Below, one piece after another: positions 1 through 8,543 of a DNA stretch of 64,000 nucleotides; the first letter of the stretch is position 1; every line of letters begins with the position of its first letter. The stretch is from Chlamydiia bacterium. Its GTDB lineage: Bacteria > Chlamydiota > Chlamydiia > Chlamydiales > 2-12-FULL-49-11. Location: positions 1 to 64,000 of the forward strand of contig JAJACQ010000030.1 in assembly GCA_022601435.1 (NCBI GenBank). The letters are read 5' to 3'. The position numbers and the translations under genes were made by a program. Below the pieces are notes generated by a model. It saw nothing but the letters and a program-made list of their open reading frames with translations. It was not told the origin of the DNA and ran no database searches.

Positions 1-1
1 A

Positions 2-832
2 AAACTCTTAAGAGAGTATAATGCAACAGTATGCTTTGATGCAGCGACTTCATCTCCTTATATCAATATCGATTGTAAACTCTATGATGCTATTGTCTTA
101 TCTCCCCATAAGCTTTTAGGAGGGCCTTCTTCTTGTGGATTACTAGTAATTAGAAAAAAATTTATCAACCATAATTTTCCTCCAACTTTTGCAGGTGGGG
201 GAACAGTAAGTTACGTAAATCGAAAAAGTCATATTTTTATAAAAGATCTAGGGTACACAGCCTATGAAAGTCTTGTTCAAGATAGAGACTTTTTAAAAGA
301 CACTCGGGTCTATTTTCTATTTCTAATACGTAACCCCCATGAAATACTCCTTTCTTTTTATGCCAAATTAGGGATGGTCATTGATGGACAGAGTAATATG
401 GTGAGCTTGAAAACTCTATATCACGAATATGAGCTTATAAAAAAGTTAAATCCCAATGGAGTGAAAATTATTTTTTCGGATGATGTGTGCTAATATCCAA
501 GAAAAGTTATGGCTAAATATTGTGATCATTTAGATATTCCGTTTACAGAGAAAATGTTTACATGGAAAAAACATGATGAAAGTTTTGATCTTCATATAAA
601 ATGGCATGAGCAGAAGAAAAAGCATGTTACAAAGCATTGGCATGATAGAGCACTTCAAACAAGTTCTATTGGTAAAAAAACAACTTACATAGTAGATGAA
701 TTAGGAAATCCCACGTTTGAAGAGATTAAAAATGAAAAGGATAGGGAGTTATTTAAGCAATATTACCGTGAAAATCTTATCTATTATAATAAGTTTTTAG
801 AGGTAGAAGAAGATTTCTTATTAGTAAAATAG
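2..832 (+). pseudogene. Chimeric relic: class V aminotransferase fragment fused to exported sulfotransferase-like C-terminus
   Basis: One frame runs from the window edge. Up to about base 220 it encodes the middle of a class V (NifS/Csd-like) aminotransferase, including the 'SPHKLLGG' stretch with the PLP-binding lysine and 'AGGGTVSYV'. From about base 222 it switches, without leaving frame, to a protein like the four at 41230-44622: 'SHIFIKDLGYTAYE', then 'FLIRNPHE', then 'LDIPFTEK...TW' and a 'W-H' rich tail. An in-frame TAA at 491-493 sits exactly where the paralogues read an 'EELSKYPRET'-like sequence, and the frame continues intact to 832. The N-terminal signal peptide and RSLST loop of the sulfotransferase-like family are absent. 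I infer a recombinant pseudogene. The part left of the window cannot be judged, so an upstream intact aminotransferase start is possible. Confidence 0.8.
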
Positions 833-928
833 CTCGTAATTTTTCTAATCAATCAATCAATATCACAGTCACTTGATTTTAAGAGTGTTAAACCTGGTAT
901 GAGGGTTTTTAAGTCAATGTATAATTTT

Positions 929-974
929 AAAATAATCGATTATTTTGACATTAATCGATTATGCAGTGTATAAT
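929..974 (+). promoter_or_regulatory. Promoter with two palindromic operators for the GntR-MATE operon
   Basis: A TTGACA at 945-950 and a TATAAT at 969-974 are separated by 18 bp, a near-consensus sigma70-type promoter. An 18-bp perfect palindrome centred on ATCGAT lies at 929-946, touching the -35. A second palindrome with the same core, TAATCGATTA, lies at 952-961 between -35 and -10. Their centres are 19 bp apart, about two helical turns. The gene directly downstream encodes a GntR/FCD regulator, so autoregulation through these sites is the natural inference. A Shine-Dalgarno AAAGGAGA follows at 986-993. Confidence 0.75.
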
Positions 975-997
975 TCCTATCACTCAAAGGAGAGACG

Positions 998-1630
998 ATG
1001 AATATAAAAGCTATATTGAGAGAAGATATTTTAAGTGGAAAGTTAAAAGCTGGTGCAAAAATAAACATTTCAAAGCTCAAGGATCAATATTCTGTCGGGC
1101 TTGCACCTTTGCGGGAAGCTTTATCACGTCTTGCAATGACGGGTCTTTTGATAAATGAGCAGAATAAAGGATATACTGTTTCTTCTATGAGTTTAAAAGA
1201 GTTTGTAGATTTATGTGTTGCAAGTACACATATTGAATCCTTAGCTATTGAGCAGGCTATTGAAAATGGTGGTGAAGATTGGGAAGAAGAGATTATAGCT
1301 TCTCTTTATCAATTTAAAAAGTTAGAGACTGCAAAACTTAAACCTAGTTTTGAGGAATGGAGCACTGCAAATACAAGATACCATAATGCTCTTATTGATG
1401 GATGTAGTCCTATAATTAAAGAACTTCGTGGTTTAGTTAGACTTCGAGCGCAAAGATATATTCGCTTCCTTTTTAAAGAAGTCATCTTAGTTGATTTTCA
1501 GAAGGAGCATGAGGCCCTTGCTGATGCCTGTCTTATTAGAGATAAGAAGAAAGCTAAAAAACTAATAAAACAACATAGTAAAAAAGCTATGGAAGTCTAT
1601 ATAAAGAGGTATAAGAATGCTGGAGAATAA
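998..1630 (+). CDS. GntR family transcriptional regulator (FCD/FadR-type)
   Basis: This is a 210-residue one-component regulator. Residues about 1-65 form a winged helix-turn-helix with the GntR pattern 'LKAGAKINISKL', 'GLAPLREALSRLAMTGLL' and the wing 'NKGYTVSS'. Residues about 70-205 are helical and fit an FCD ligand-binding domain ('TRYHNALIDGCS', 'EHEALADACLIRD'). FCD regulators usually sense small organic acids; the effector here is unknown. The ATG at 998 has a strong AAAGGAGA 5 bases upstream. The gene overlaps the next one by 14 bases, so it is probably cotranscribed with and controls the MATE exporter, acting at the palindromes in its own promoter. Confidence 0.85.
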   Translation: MNIKAILREDILSGKLKAGAKINISKLKDQYSVGLAPLREALSRLAMTGLLINEQNKGYTVSSMSLKEFVDLCVASTHIESLAIEQAIENGGEDWEEEIIASLYQFKKLETAKLKPSFEEWSTANTRYHNALIDGCSPIIKELRGLVRLRAQRYIRFLFKEVILVDFQKEHEALADACLIRDKKKAKKLIKQHSKKAMEVYIKRYKNAGE

Positions 1631-2942
1631 ATCATATAAGGGATCTTTTTCTGAATTATTACGGTTGACATTTCCTTTGATGCTTTTTTGGATTTCTACA
1701 AGTCTTGCTATGTTTGTTGATAGGTTGTTTTTATCACATTATTCTTTAGAGGCGCTTGGAGCTGCTGTTAATGCAGGAACAATGGCTTGGGGGATTACTT
1801 ATGGCCTTCAAATATTTGCAGAGATGAGCCAGGTAGTGATAGCTCAATATCAAGGTGCTCAAAAAAATGATAAACTTTCTCATCCTGTATGGCAAATGTT
1901 GTGGGTTGTTTCCTTTTCATTTATTTTCTTTTTACCAATTGCTATATTAGGAAGTAAGTTTTTCTTTGCTACTGGTTCTTTTCAATCTAGTTATTTTATG
2001 TGGTTTATTATCTTTGGCCCTGCTTTCGGATTGATTGGAGCGTGTTCTGCTTATTTTATAGGTAGGGGAGAAAATTATATTGTTACGATTTCGGCAGTAA
2101 TTGGAAATCTTGTTAATCTGATTTTAGATTATTTTATGATTTTTGGTATTAAAGGCGTTTTATCACCGATGGGGGTTAAGGGTGCAGCTATTGCAACTGG
2201 TATTGGGATGAGTGTTCAAGGTTTAGGTCTTTTATGGTTATTTTTAAAACGAACAGATTTTAAAGTTATTTCTTTTAGCTATGAAGAACTAAAGCCTTGT
2301 CTTCGTGTTGGAATTCCTCCAGGTCTTTTTATGACAGCAGAACTTATTGGGTGGGGAATTTTCTTCTCAATGATGGCAAAAGCAGGTTATGTTCATTTAA
2401 CAGTGACAAGTTTATGTCATAGTATAGTGCCTTTGCTGGCATGTGCAGGTCTTGGTTTGCAAAAATCTGTAGCTACTATTTCTGGAAATTTAATTGGGGC
2501 GGAAAAGAAATATTTAATTTCTCAAGTTGTCCAGAAAGCACTCATTCTTTTAAGTGTGTATATATTCATAGTCGCATCAATAATGTATCTATTTCCTTCT
2601 AAAATAATAAACCTTTTTCAAAACAATCAAATAGATACAGAGCTTTTTAATCTACTTCAAATAGGTTTTTTACTTAGTATTTTATATTTGTTTTTTGGAG
2701 GGATTCGATCAATATTTACAGGAGTTCTTTCTGCAGCTGGTGATTCTAGATTTTTAATGATTGCAGGCTCTTTAACTGTTTGGGTCTTTTTGCTTCTTCC
2801 AACTTATTATCTTGTTATTTTAAATTTAGGATCAGTAACATTTGCTCAAACCATCTTAGTTTTCTATGGCTTAATTGCTTCAATAATCTATTTTACTCGA
2901 TATAGAATAGGATCATGGTCTAAAAGTGCCGCTTTGCTCTAG
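1617..2942 (+). CDS. MATE family multidrug/organic cation efflux pump
   Basis: A 441-residue polytopic inner-membrane protein with about 12 hydrophobic segments arranged as two similar halves. The N-terminus 'LLRLTFPLMLFWISTSLAMFVDRLF' and the second-half start 'RVGIPPGLFMTAELIGWGIFF' are typical of the MATE (NorM/DinF) fold. MATE proteins export cationic drugs or metabolites using Na+ or H+ gradients. The start at 1617 has an AGAGG about 7 bases upstream and overlaps the GntR gene by 14 bases, which implies translational coupling. The substrate cannot be read from sequence; the regulator next door suggests inducible export of one compound class. Confidence 0.88.
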   Translation: MLENKSYKGSFSELLRLTFPLMLFWISTSLAMFVDRLFLSHYSLEALGAAVNAGTMAWGITYGLQIFAEMSQVVIAQYQGAQKNDKLSHPVWQMLWVVSFSFIFFLPIAILGSKFFFATGSFQSSYFMWFIIFGPAFGLIGACSAYFIGRGENYIVTISAVIGNLVNLILDYFMIFGIKGVLSPMGVKGAAIATGIGMSVQGLGLLWLFLKRTDFKVISFSYEELKPCLRVGIPPGLFMTAELIGWGIFFSMMAKAGYVHLTVTSLCHSIVPLLACAGLGLQKSVATISGNLIGAEKKYLISQVVQKALILLSVYIFIVASIMYLFPSKIINLFQNNQIDTELFNLLQIGFLLSILYLFFGGIRSIFTGVLSAAGDSRFLMIAGSLTVWVFLLLPTYYLVILNLGSVTFAQTILVFYGLIASIIYFTRYRIGSWSKSAALL

Positions 2943-3003
2943 TTAACTTCACTAATATTGTACTTTTTGTTATATATAGTTAATTCTTTGATGGAGATTT
3001 ATA

Positions 3004-4080
3004 ATGACTATATCTAGAACTTTTTTAGCGTTTATATTTTGCAGTAAAGCTTTGTTTGCATGTACAGGACTTAATATTCAAGCAGCAGATAGATCTTGTG
3101 TAAATGGAAGAACTGTAGAGTTTGGTGAGCCACTTGATTTGAGTGTTGCTGTCATTCCTAGAAATACAACTTTTACAGCAGAGACTCCATTAGGAAAGGG
3201 TATGACTTATAAATCAAAATATGCAGTTATTGGAGCTTATTGTTTTGATAAGATTGTTTTAATGGATGGGATGAATGAAAAAGGACTTTCTGCGGGAGCT
3301 TTTTATTTTCCTGGATATGCAAGTTATGTAAAAACTACAAAACAAAATCAATCAAAAGCTTTATCCCCACTTGATTTTACAAATTGGCTTCTTACACAAT
3401 TTGCAACACTTGAAGAGGTGAAAAAAGCTTTATCTTCTGTGATTATTACAAACACTGTTTTTAAAGAGTGGCATAAAAATTTAAGTCCTCCTATGCATTA
3501 TATTGTTTATGATAAATCAGGAAAAAGCATTGTTATTGAACCTTTAGATAAAACTTTAAAAGTCTATGATAATTCAGTAGGGGTGATTACAAATTCTCCG
3601 ACATTTGATTGGCATATGACAAACCTCAACAACTATATTAATTTATCTCCCTACAATGTTACTGAAGGAAGTCTTCAAGATCTTCCTCTAAAAACTTTTG
3701 GTCAAGGCTCAGGTATGTTAGGACTGCCAGGAGATTTTACTCCACCATCTAGATTTATAAGAGCTGCCTTTTTCTCCAAATCAGCCGTTAATTTAAGAGA
3801 TTCACAAGCAGCCGCCCTGCAAACATTTCATATCTTAAATCAATTTGATATTCCAATGGGAACTGTGCGCTCAAAAGAGCGAAGAAAAACGTCTTATGAT
3901 TATACAATGTTTACATCAGTAAAAAACCCTAAGACACTAAAGTATTATTTTAGAACCTATAAGGATCAAGCGATAAAATCAATTTGTTTAAAACAATTTG
4001 ATTTGAATGCACCTAATATTAAAACCCTAAACATAGATGGCGGACAAAAAATCTGTGATGTCTCTTGCGCTCTTAAATGA
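3004..4080 (+). CDS. Exported choloylglycine hydrolase / penicillin V acylase family protein
   Basis: A 358-residue Ntn-hydrolase of the linear amide C-N hydrolase group. The first 19 residues are a signal peptide ending 'LFA', and the next residue is Cys20, the family's N-terminal nucleophile, so signal cleavage would itself expose the catalytic cysteine. Family features include 'CTGLNIQAADRS', 'DGMNEKGLSAG' (about residues 79-89), 'VITNSPTFDWHMTNLNNY' and a late 'YDYTMFTSV'. Members hydrolyse penicillin V, bile salts or acyl-homoserine lactones. An exported form fits degradation of amides in the periplasm or vacuole. It lies between the MATE pump and another exported hydrolase, each with its own gap. 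Confidence 0.85.
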   Translation: MTISRTFLAFIFCSKALFACTGLNIQAADRSCVNGRTVEFGEPLDLSVAVIPRNTTFTAETPLGKGMTYKSKYAVIGAYCFDKIVLMDGMNEKGLSAGAFYFPGYASYVKTTKQNQSKALSPLDFTNWLLTQFATLEEVKKALSSVIITNTVFKEWHKNLSPPMHYIVYDKSGKSIVIEPLDKTLKVYDNSVGVITNSPTFDWHMTNLNNYINLSPYNVTEGSLQDLPLKTFGQGSGMLGLPGDFTPPSRFIRAAFFSKSAVNLRDSQAAALQTFHILNQFDIPMGTVRSKERRKTSYDYTMFTSVKNPKTLKYYFRTYKDQAIKSICLKQFDLNAPNIKTLNIDGGQKICDVSCALK

Positions 4081-4154
4081 ATAGAGACTATATAACTTAA
4101 GATTGTTTTTTATCTTCTTATTGTTTACTATTTTAGGACTTTAAGGGAGTAGAA

Positions 4155-5063
4155 ATGAGAGTCGTTTTTTATCTATTGTGTTTTAGTATTTTCATTTTTT
4201 CGGAACTAAAAACTGAGGTGAGTAAAGTGAAAGAGTCTATAATAAGCAAGTATCAATATATAGAAACAAAAGTTGGAAGGATTGCATATTTGGATACAAA
4301 AAGTCAAGGGCCTGCTCTCGTCTGTATTCATGGAAACTCGTGTTCTTCAAAAGTTTTTCAAAAGCAAGTAGATCGGTTTAGAAATGATTATCGTTTAATT
4401 TGTATTGATTTGCCAGGTCACGGTTTGAGCGCTAATTTAGAAAGTAAAGATATCTATACGATTCCAAATTATGCAAGAGTTATTGATGAGGTGGTTAAGC
4501 AACTAGAGATTGATAAATTTATAGTAATAGGCTTTTCGTTAGGGGGTAACATTGCTCTCCAATTAACTCAAATTAATTCTGATATTTTGTCAGTTATTAT
4601 GATCTCGTCTGCACCATGTCATTATTCTGAAAGAGCATTAGAGGCATATCCACCTCATCGTGAAAATTTTTCTGCAAGAGCAAAGCAGCTTTCAGAAGAT
4701 CAAGCAAAAAGATTCATGGGAGGGTGTGGCTTTAGAGTAGAAGAGTCATCTTGTTATTTTATGGTTGAAGATGCAAAAAGAGCTGATGGAAGATCTCGAG
4801 TAGAAATGGTTCATTCTGTATTAAACGGTGATGGTAAGGATGAAGTTGATATTATTTCTAATTTAAGAGTACCTCTAGTTGTAATTGCTGGCGAGGATGA
4901 TCCAGTGCTTGGTATAGAATATATTCAGAATTTAAAATATAAAAACTTATGGAATGATCGAATTAATATTATTCCACATGGAAGCCATGCTATTTTGTTT
5001 CATCACGAAGAAGAAGTAAATAATTTGATAGAAAATTTTATAAAATCCTTGGTGATTCAATAG
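4155..5063 (+). CDS. Exported alpha/beta hydrolase
   Basis: A 302-residue alpha/beta-hydrolase-fold protein with a hydrophobic N-terminal segment (residues 1-17) resembling a signal peptide or anchor. The oxyanion region is 'VCIHGNSCSS' (56-65) and the nucleophile elbow 'GFSLGG' places Ser128. The probable acid is in 'IAGEDDP' (Asp248 or Asp249), and 'HGSHAI' supplies His278. The triad is complete, so an active esterase, lipase or haloperoxidase-like hydrolase is expected, with substrate unknown. A Shine-Dalgarno AAGGGAG precedes the ATG. Confidence 0.8.
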   Translation: MRVVFYLLCFSIFIFSELKTEVSKVKESIISKYQYIETKVGRIAYLDTKSQGPALVCIHGNSCSSKVFQKQVDRFRNDYRLICIDLPGHGLSANLESKDIYTIPNYARVIDEVVKQLEIDKFIVIGFSLGGNIALQLTQINSDILSVIMISSAPCHYSERALEAYPPHRENFSARAKQLSEDQAKRFMGGCGFRVEESSCYFMVEDAKRADGRSRVEMVHSVLNGDGKDEVDIISNLRVPLVVIAGEDDPVLGIEYIQNLKYKNLWNDRINIIPHGSHAILFHHEEEVNNLIENFIKSLVIQ

Positions 5064-5198
5064 ATGAAAAATTTTAGTTATGAATTAAAGAATTTTAATA
5101 AATTAAGCAGGATAAAAAAGCCTTAAGTCTTTTACTATGGCTTGAGCCGTTTTATATTGAGGATGTGAAGAAGGAACTTTCTCAAATTGATTTGCAGG

Positions 5199-5963
5199 CA
5201 TGACCCTCTGTTCATGATTCTTTGTTCATCGACCCATCATGAAAATAATCTTGATGTTTTTTTGGTATGAATTCAAAACCGCCGTATAGTTTAGGGTCAA
5301 GTCCAGGGTGAGTATATGATGATTCTACAAAACCATATTTTTTATAGAAATTTACGGATTGATAATTTACCCATCTTGTAACAACCGCAAGTTTTTTACA
5401 TTCTGGAAATTGTTCTACAAGTGAATCAATAATAGAAGTTCCAATTTGCTTTCTTTGAAACTTTGGATTGACTGCAAATTGTTCTAGGTAGATCTCATCT
5501 GGATATTTTGAGATGTTTATGATAAGGAAACCAATATTGTGATTAGCTAGCTTTATTGTAAGCCATAATTGCTCTTCATTATTTTGATAATCTTCAAAGG
5601 TATTATTAAATGTTTCATCAAGCCATAAATAGAGCTCTTCTTTAGAAGACTTTTTTAGTTTTTTAAGATCAATAGTATCATAGCATTTTGTAAACGCGTC
5701 TAAAAAAACCTTTTTAGATTTATAAAAGTTGGGAGTTTTTTCCCAAACAAACTGAAGATTTTCAATATTGAATGTGTCATTTGTTCCAAGTATGGTATTA
5801 CTTATAGTTATAAAAAAACTTGAGAACGCTAAAAATAAGTTCTTGTGCATAGTTGCCTTAAATTTAAAGAAGTATGTATTTTATAAATGTGTAGAGATTT
5901 AATCAAAAGAAATTTGAGTCTTTTGATCATCTAATAGATTCTATTTATAAACAGAGGGTCATG
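5199..5963. repeat. 14-bp inverted repeat enclosing the GNAT gene
   Basis: The 14-mer AACAGAGGGTCATG occurs at 5950-5963, and its exact reverse complement at 5199-5212. They bound a 765-bp block holding the complete minus-strand GNAT gene. The left flank ends a short open stretch (about 5107-5202, 'KALSLLLWLEPFYIEDV...') that I cannot assign. The right flank runs straight into the methyltransferase, which lacks its usual N-terminus. The pattern fits an inverted or inserted block, but no target duplication or transposase is seen. Confidence 0.6.
5212..5850 (-). CDS. Exported GNAT-fold N-acetyltransferase
   Basis: A 212-residue protein with a hydrophobic signal-like N-terminus (residues 1-22). 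The GNAT core spans about residues 80-195: 'LANHNIGFLIINIS', 'LEQFAVNPKFQRKQIGTSII' with the acetyl-CoA pyrophosphate loop RKQIGT, and 'NFYKKYGFVES'. GNAT enzymes need acetyl-CoA, so export to the periplasm would be odd unless the protein acts in the host or the N-terminus is a membrane anchor. The last residues 'DYFHDGS' are encoded by 19 bases identical to the start of the Rhs immunity gene at 8559-8577, suggesting that the 3' end was replaced by recombination. The gene sits inside a 14-bp inverted repeat. Confidence 0.78.
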   Translation of the reverse strand: MHKNLFLAFSSFFITISNTILGTNDTFNIENLQFVWEKTPNFYKSKKVFLDAFTKCYDTIDLKKLKKSSKEELYLWLDETFNNTFEDYQNNEEQLWLTIKLANHNIGFLIINISKYPDEIYLEQFAVNPKFQRKQIGTSIIDSLVEQFPECKKLAVVTRWVNYQSVNFYKKYGFVESSYTHPGLDPKLYGGFEFIPKKHQDYFHDGSMNKES

Positions 5964-5991
5964 GACTTTTTTAGCGCCACATTTAAAGGAG

Positions 5992-6687
5992 TTGAATGGT
6001 GATGAAACCATTTTAGATATCGGTTGTGGAGATGGGAAAAATACTGCTGATGTTTCTGCGTTTGTTCCAGAAGGATCTGTTATTGGGGTTGATCCTTCAA
6101 GCGATATGATAAAATGGGCGAGTGCTCAGTATGATCCAAGAGAATATCCAAACTTAAAGTTTGGGATTGGGAGTTTAATTGAGCCTAAAGTTCAGGGATC
6201 ATTTGATATTGTGATGACATTATGTGTTATGCAACATTGTTTTGAGCACAAAAAAGCTATGGAAAAAATGCATTCAATACTCAAACCTGGGGGAAAGCTT
6301 TTGATTTTGGTTCCTGCAAATAAAGAGTCTAACTGGAGCGCTGCTGTGAAATCGGTTTGTCAAGGTCCGAAGTGGTCTTCATATTGGAAAGATTATGAAC
6401 CGCGAATCTTTTTAAATTGTGATCAATCTAAGAAGCTTCTTTCTGAAACTAATTATGAGATTTTAAGCGTTGAAAATCTTTTGACGGTGGATCCTTTTAT
6501 TGACAAAGAAGATTTAGTTGCATGGATGATGGGTACATACCCTCCTCTTATACCCAAAGAGTTAGAAAGAAGTTTTTTTTCTGAAGTTATCGATGCATAT
6601 ATTTCTTTATCACCCGAAGCTATGAATGAAGATGGCACGATCTATGTTTCATATAGCGCCACTCGAGTTGTAGCAAAGTCTATTTAG
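5992..6687 (+). CDS. SAM-dependent class I methyltransferase, N-terminally truncated
   Basis: A Rossmann-fold methyltransferase with motif I 'ILDIGCGDGKNTADV' (residues 7-21), 'GVDPSSDMIKWA', 'FDIVMTLCVMQH' and 'LKPGGKLLILVP'. The only start in frame is a TTG at 5992. In-frame homology continues upstream ('TFLAPHLKEL', from about 5962), but no start codon exists before a stop at 5935-5937. Relatives carry about 20 to 30 more residues before motif I. The missing end coincides with the right copy of the 14-bp inverted repeat (5950-5963), so the gene was probably cut there. It may still be translated, but a functional product is uncertain. A copy of its last 30 codons recurs at 9163-9264. Confidence 0.7.
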   Translation: MNGDETILDIGCGDGKNTADVSAFVPEGSVIGVDPSSDMIKWASAQYDPREYPNLKFGIGSLIEPKVQGSFDIVMTLCVMQHCFEHKKAMEKMHSILKPGGKLLILVPANKESNWSAAVKSVCQGPKWSSYWKDYEPRIFLNCDQSKKLLSETNYEILSVENLLTVDPFIDKEDLVAWMMGTYPPLIPKELERSFFSEVIDAYISLSPEAMNEDGTIYVSYSATRVVAKSI

Positions 6688-6782
6688 ATTAATAGATTTT
6701 TGTTTTCTTCTTATAGTTTTGTGAGTTATTTCTTTACGAAAAAATAATGTTTTCTTATGTTTGGTCAGCAAGGAAATAAATT

Positions 6783-8543
6783 ATGCAAATTCTAGTATAT
6801 TCATTTGTTATATTACCTTTTGTGTTATTTGGAGAAGCCTTCTTACTGCCTTTAGAAGAGAAAGGTTCTATCCGTTACAATATTGAGAATAATCTAATTC
6901 AGTCAGTAGAGAGATTAAGTAAGGAAGGAGAAGTTCTTTATTCTCACAATTACTTTTATAATAAAAATGGAAAGCTCTTAAAGGAGCGAATGATTGGTGG
7001 GTTAGGAGAGATTATATACTATGAGGATAATAGTGTGGAAAGTCCTTATCATATTGAGAAAATTGATCAAGATGATGTTGGTCATATTGTTTCACATACA
7101 ATTGACGATAGGACAAAAACTTACAAATACACCCAGGAGGGGCATCTTATTACTCCTGCAAGAAGTTGCTATTATAAGTATGATTGTGTGGGTGATCTTA
7201 TTCAGAAGGATGATATTTTTTTTGAGTATGATGACTTTCATCGTTTAATAGGAGCTTTTTCCAGGGATTTTCGTGTTGGATATGAATATGATAAAAATGG
7301 AAGACGAGTTGCTAAAATTAAAGAGGATGAAATTGAAACGTACATGTATCTAGGAGATAATATTATCGGAGTTTGTGGTGAAAACAATCAGATCAAAACT
7401 CTTCGCATTCCTGGTCTTTTTATAAATAAAAACACTTTTAGATCTGTTGCTATTGAGGTGGGTGATGTTATTTATGCACCTATTTATGATTTCGTAGGAA
7501 ATATCGCAAAACTTATTGACATTGAGACTTATGAAGAAATTGAATTTAATGATATTGATCCGTTTGGTAGGGGCATTCATAAAGATGTCATTATTCCATG
7601 GATATTTTCAGGAAAACATTATGATAAGGAAACCGGTCTTATTTATTTTGGAGAAAGATATTATTGTCCAGAACTTATGAAATGGGCATCTCCAGATCCT
7701 CTTATGCAAACCTCAGATCCATATGAGTATTGCTTGAATAACCCTCTTTCATATTTTGATCCTGATGGTAAATTTGGTTGGTCTCTTATCTTTTATTCTT
7801 CTGCCGCAGGATGGGCAGCTCCCTTAAGTATTATAGCAGGAGGTATTCTTCTTACTAAATATGGATATGATAAATATCAAGCCTATAGTAATGAAAAACG
7901 TTATCGAGAAATGTTGCAAAAACGAGATCAAGAACTGTATGAGATGTACCAGCGCGATAAAGAAGAATTTAGACAAAAATTACAAGAAGTGCGAAGATAC
8001 AAAGAAGAATTAAAGAGGGTTGAAACTATCACACAAGCAGAACCTTTAGATGATATTAAAATAGATGAATTTGATCCTCATATCATCAATACAAAGATCA
8101 AAATGCCTGAACTACCAAAATGGAATACTGAAATCATCTTGCTTCATGATCTTTTGAAAAATACAACTTTTAAGAAGGAAGATGATATTTTTAAGGCTTG
8201 GATGGAACGAGGTATTAAAAAAGGTTTAATAGATCATACTCTTCCTGCTGATATCCAAGAATTAGAGAATAGTAAACTATGGAAAGAAACAACAGATTCA
8301 AGAGCTAAGCATGAAAATTGTAACAGACGTTCTTTTGTTAATCTAAAAACAGGTGAAATGCTTGAATATGATCGAGGAATTCCAGGTAAAACTGGGCATA
8401 AAGCCCATGATCACATGCATAGAAGGAATCCTTTTTCTATAAATAAAAATGATTATTATTTAGATGTTAATAGAAATCCGATACATAAACATGATCCAGC
8501 CTCACATTTATATTCCCCTAAACTTGCTTGGTGGTTAAAATGA
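6783..8543 (+). CDS. Short exported Rhs/YD-repeat polymorphic toxin
   Basis: A 586-residue protein. Residues 1-18 look like a signal peptide. Residues about 60-200 hold YD-type repeats ('YEYDKNGRRVAKI', 'FFEYDDFHRLIGAF'), and about 235-330 hold the RHS-associated core ('FSGKHYDKETGLIYFGERYY', 'WASPDPL', 'NPLSYFDPDGKFGW'). A hydrophobic helix (about 335-360) and a charged coiled coil (365-420) follow. The C-terminal domain (about 440-586) is histidine-rich ('GKTGHKAHDHMHRRNP', 'HKHDPASHLY') and is probably the toxic module, perhaps a nuclease, though the family is unknown to me. Typical Rhs proteins exceed 1200 residues; this one has a minimal repeat shell. The immunity gene overlaps its stop by 4 bases. 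Confidence 0.85.
   Translation: MQILVYSFVILPFVLFGEAFLLPLEEKGSIRYNIENNLIQSVERLSKEGEVLYSHNYFYNKNGKLLKERMIGGLGEIIYYEDNSVESPYHIEKIDQDDVGHIVSHTIDDRTKTYKYTQEGHLITPARSCYYKYDCVGDLIQKDDIFFEYDDFHRLIGAFSRDFRVGYEYDKNGRRVAKIKEDEIETYMYLGDNIIGVCGENNQIKTLRIPGLFINKNTFRSVAIEVGDVIYAPIYDFVGNIAKLIDIETYEEIEFNDIDPFGRGIHKDVIIPWIFSGKHYDKETGLIYFGERYYCPELMKWASPDPLMQTSDPYEYCLNNPLSYFDPDGKFGWSLIFYSSAAGWAAPLSIIAGGILLTKYGYDKYQAYSNEKRYREMLQKRDQELYEMYQRDKEEFRQKLQEVRRYKEELKRVETITQAEPLDDIKIDEFDPHIINTKIKMPELPKWNTEIILLHDLLKNTTFKKEDDIFKAWMERGIKKGLIDHTLPADIQELENSKLWKETTDSRAKHENCNRRSFVNLKTGEMLEYDRGIPGKTGHKAHDHMHRRNPFSINKNDYYLDVNRNPIHKHDPASHLYSPKLAWWLK

Noticed and set aside
5107..5202. Short frame 'KALSLLLWLEPFYIEDVKKELSQIDL' ending at a TGA next to the left inverted repeat
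   Set aside because: It could be the tail of a lost gene, but about 30 codons without start or recognised family are not enough to annotate.
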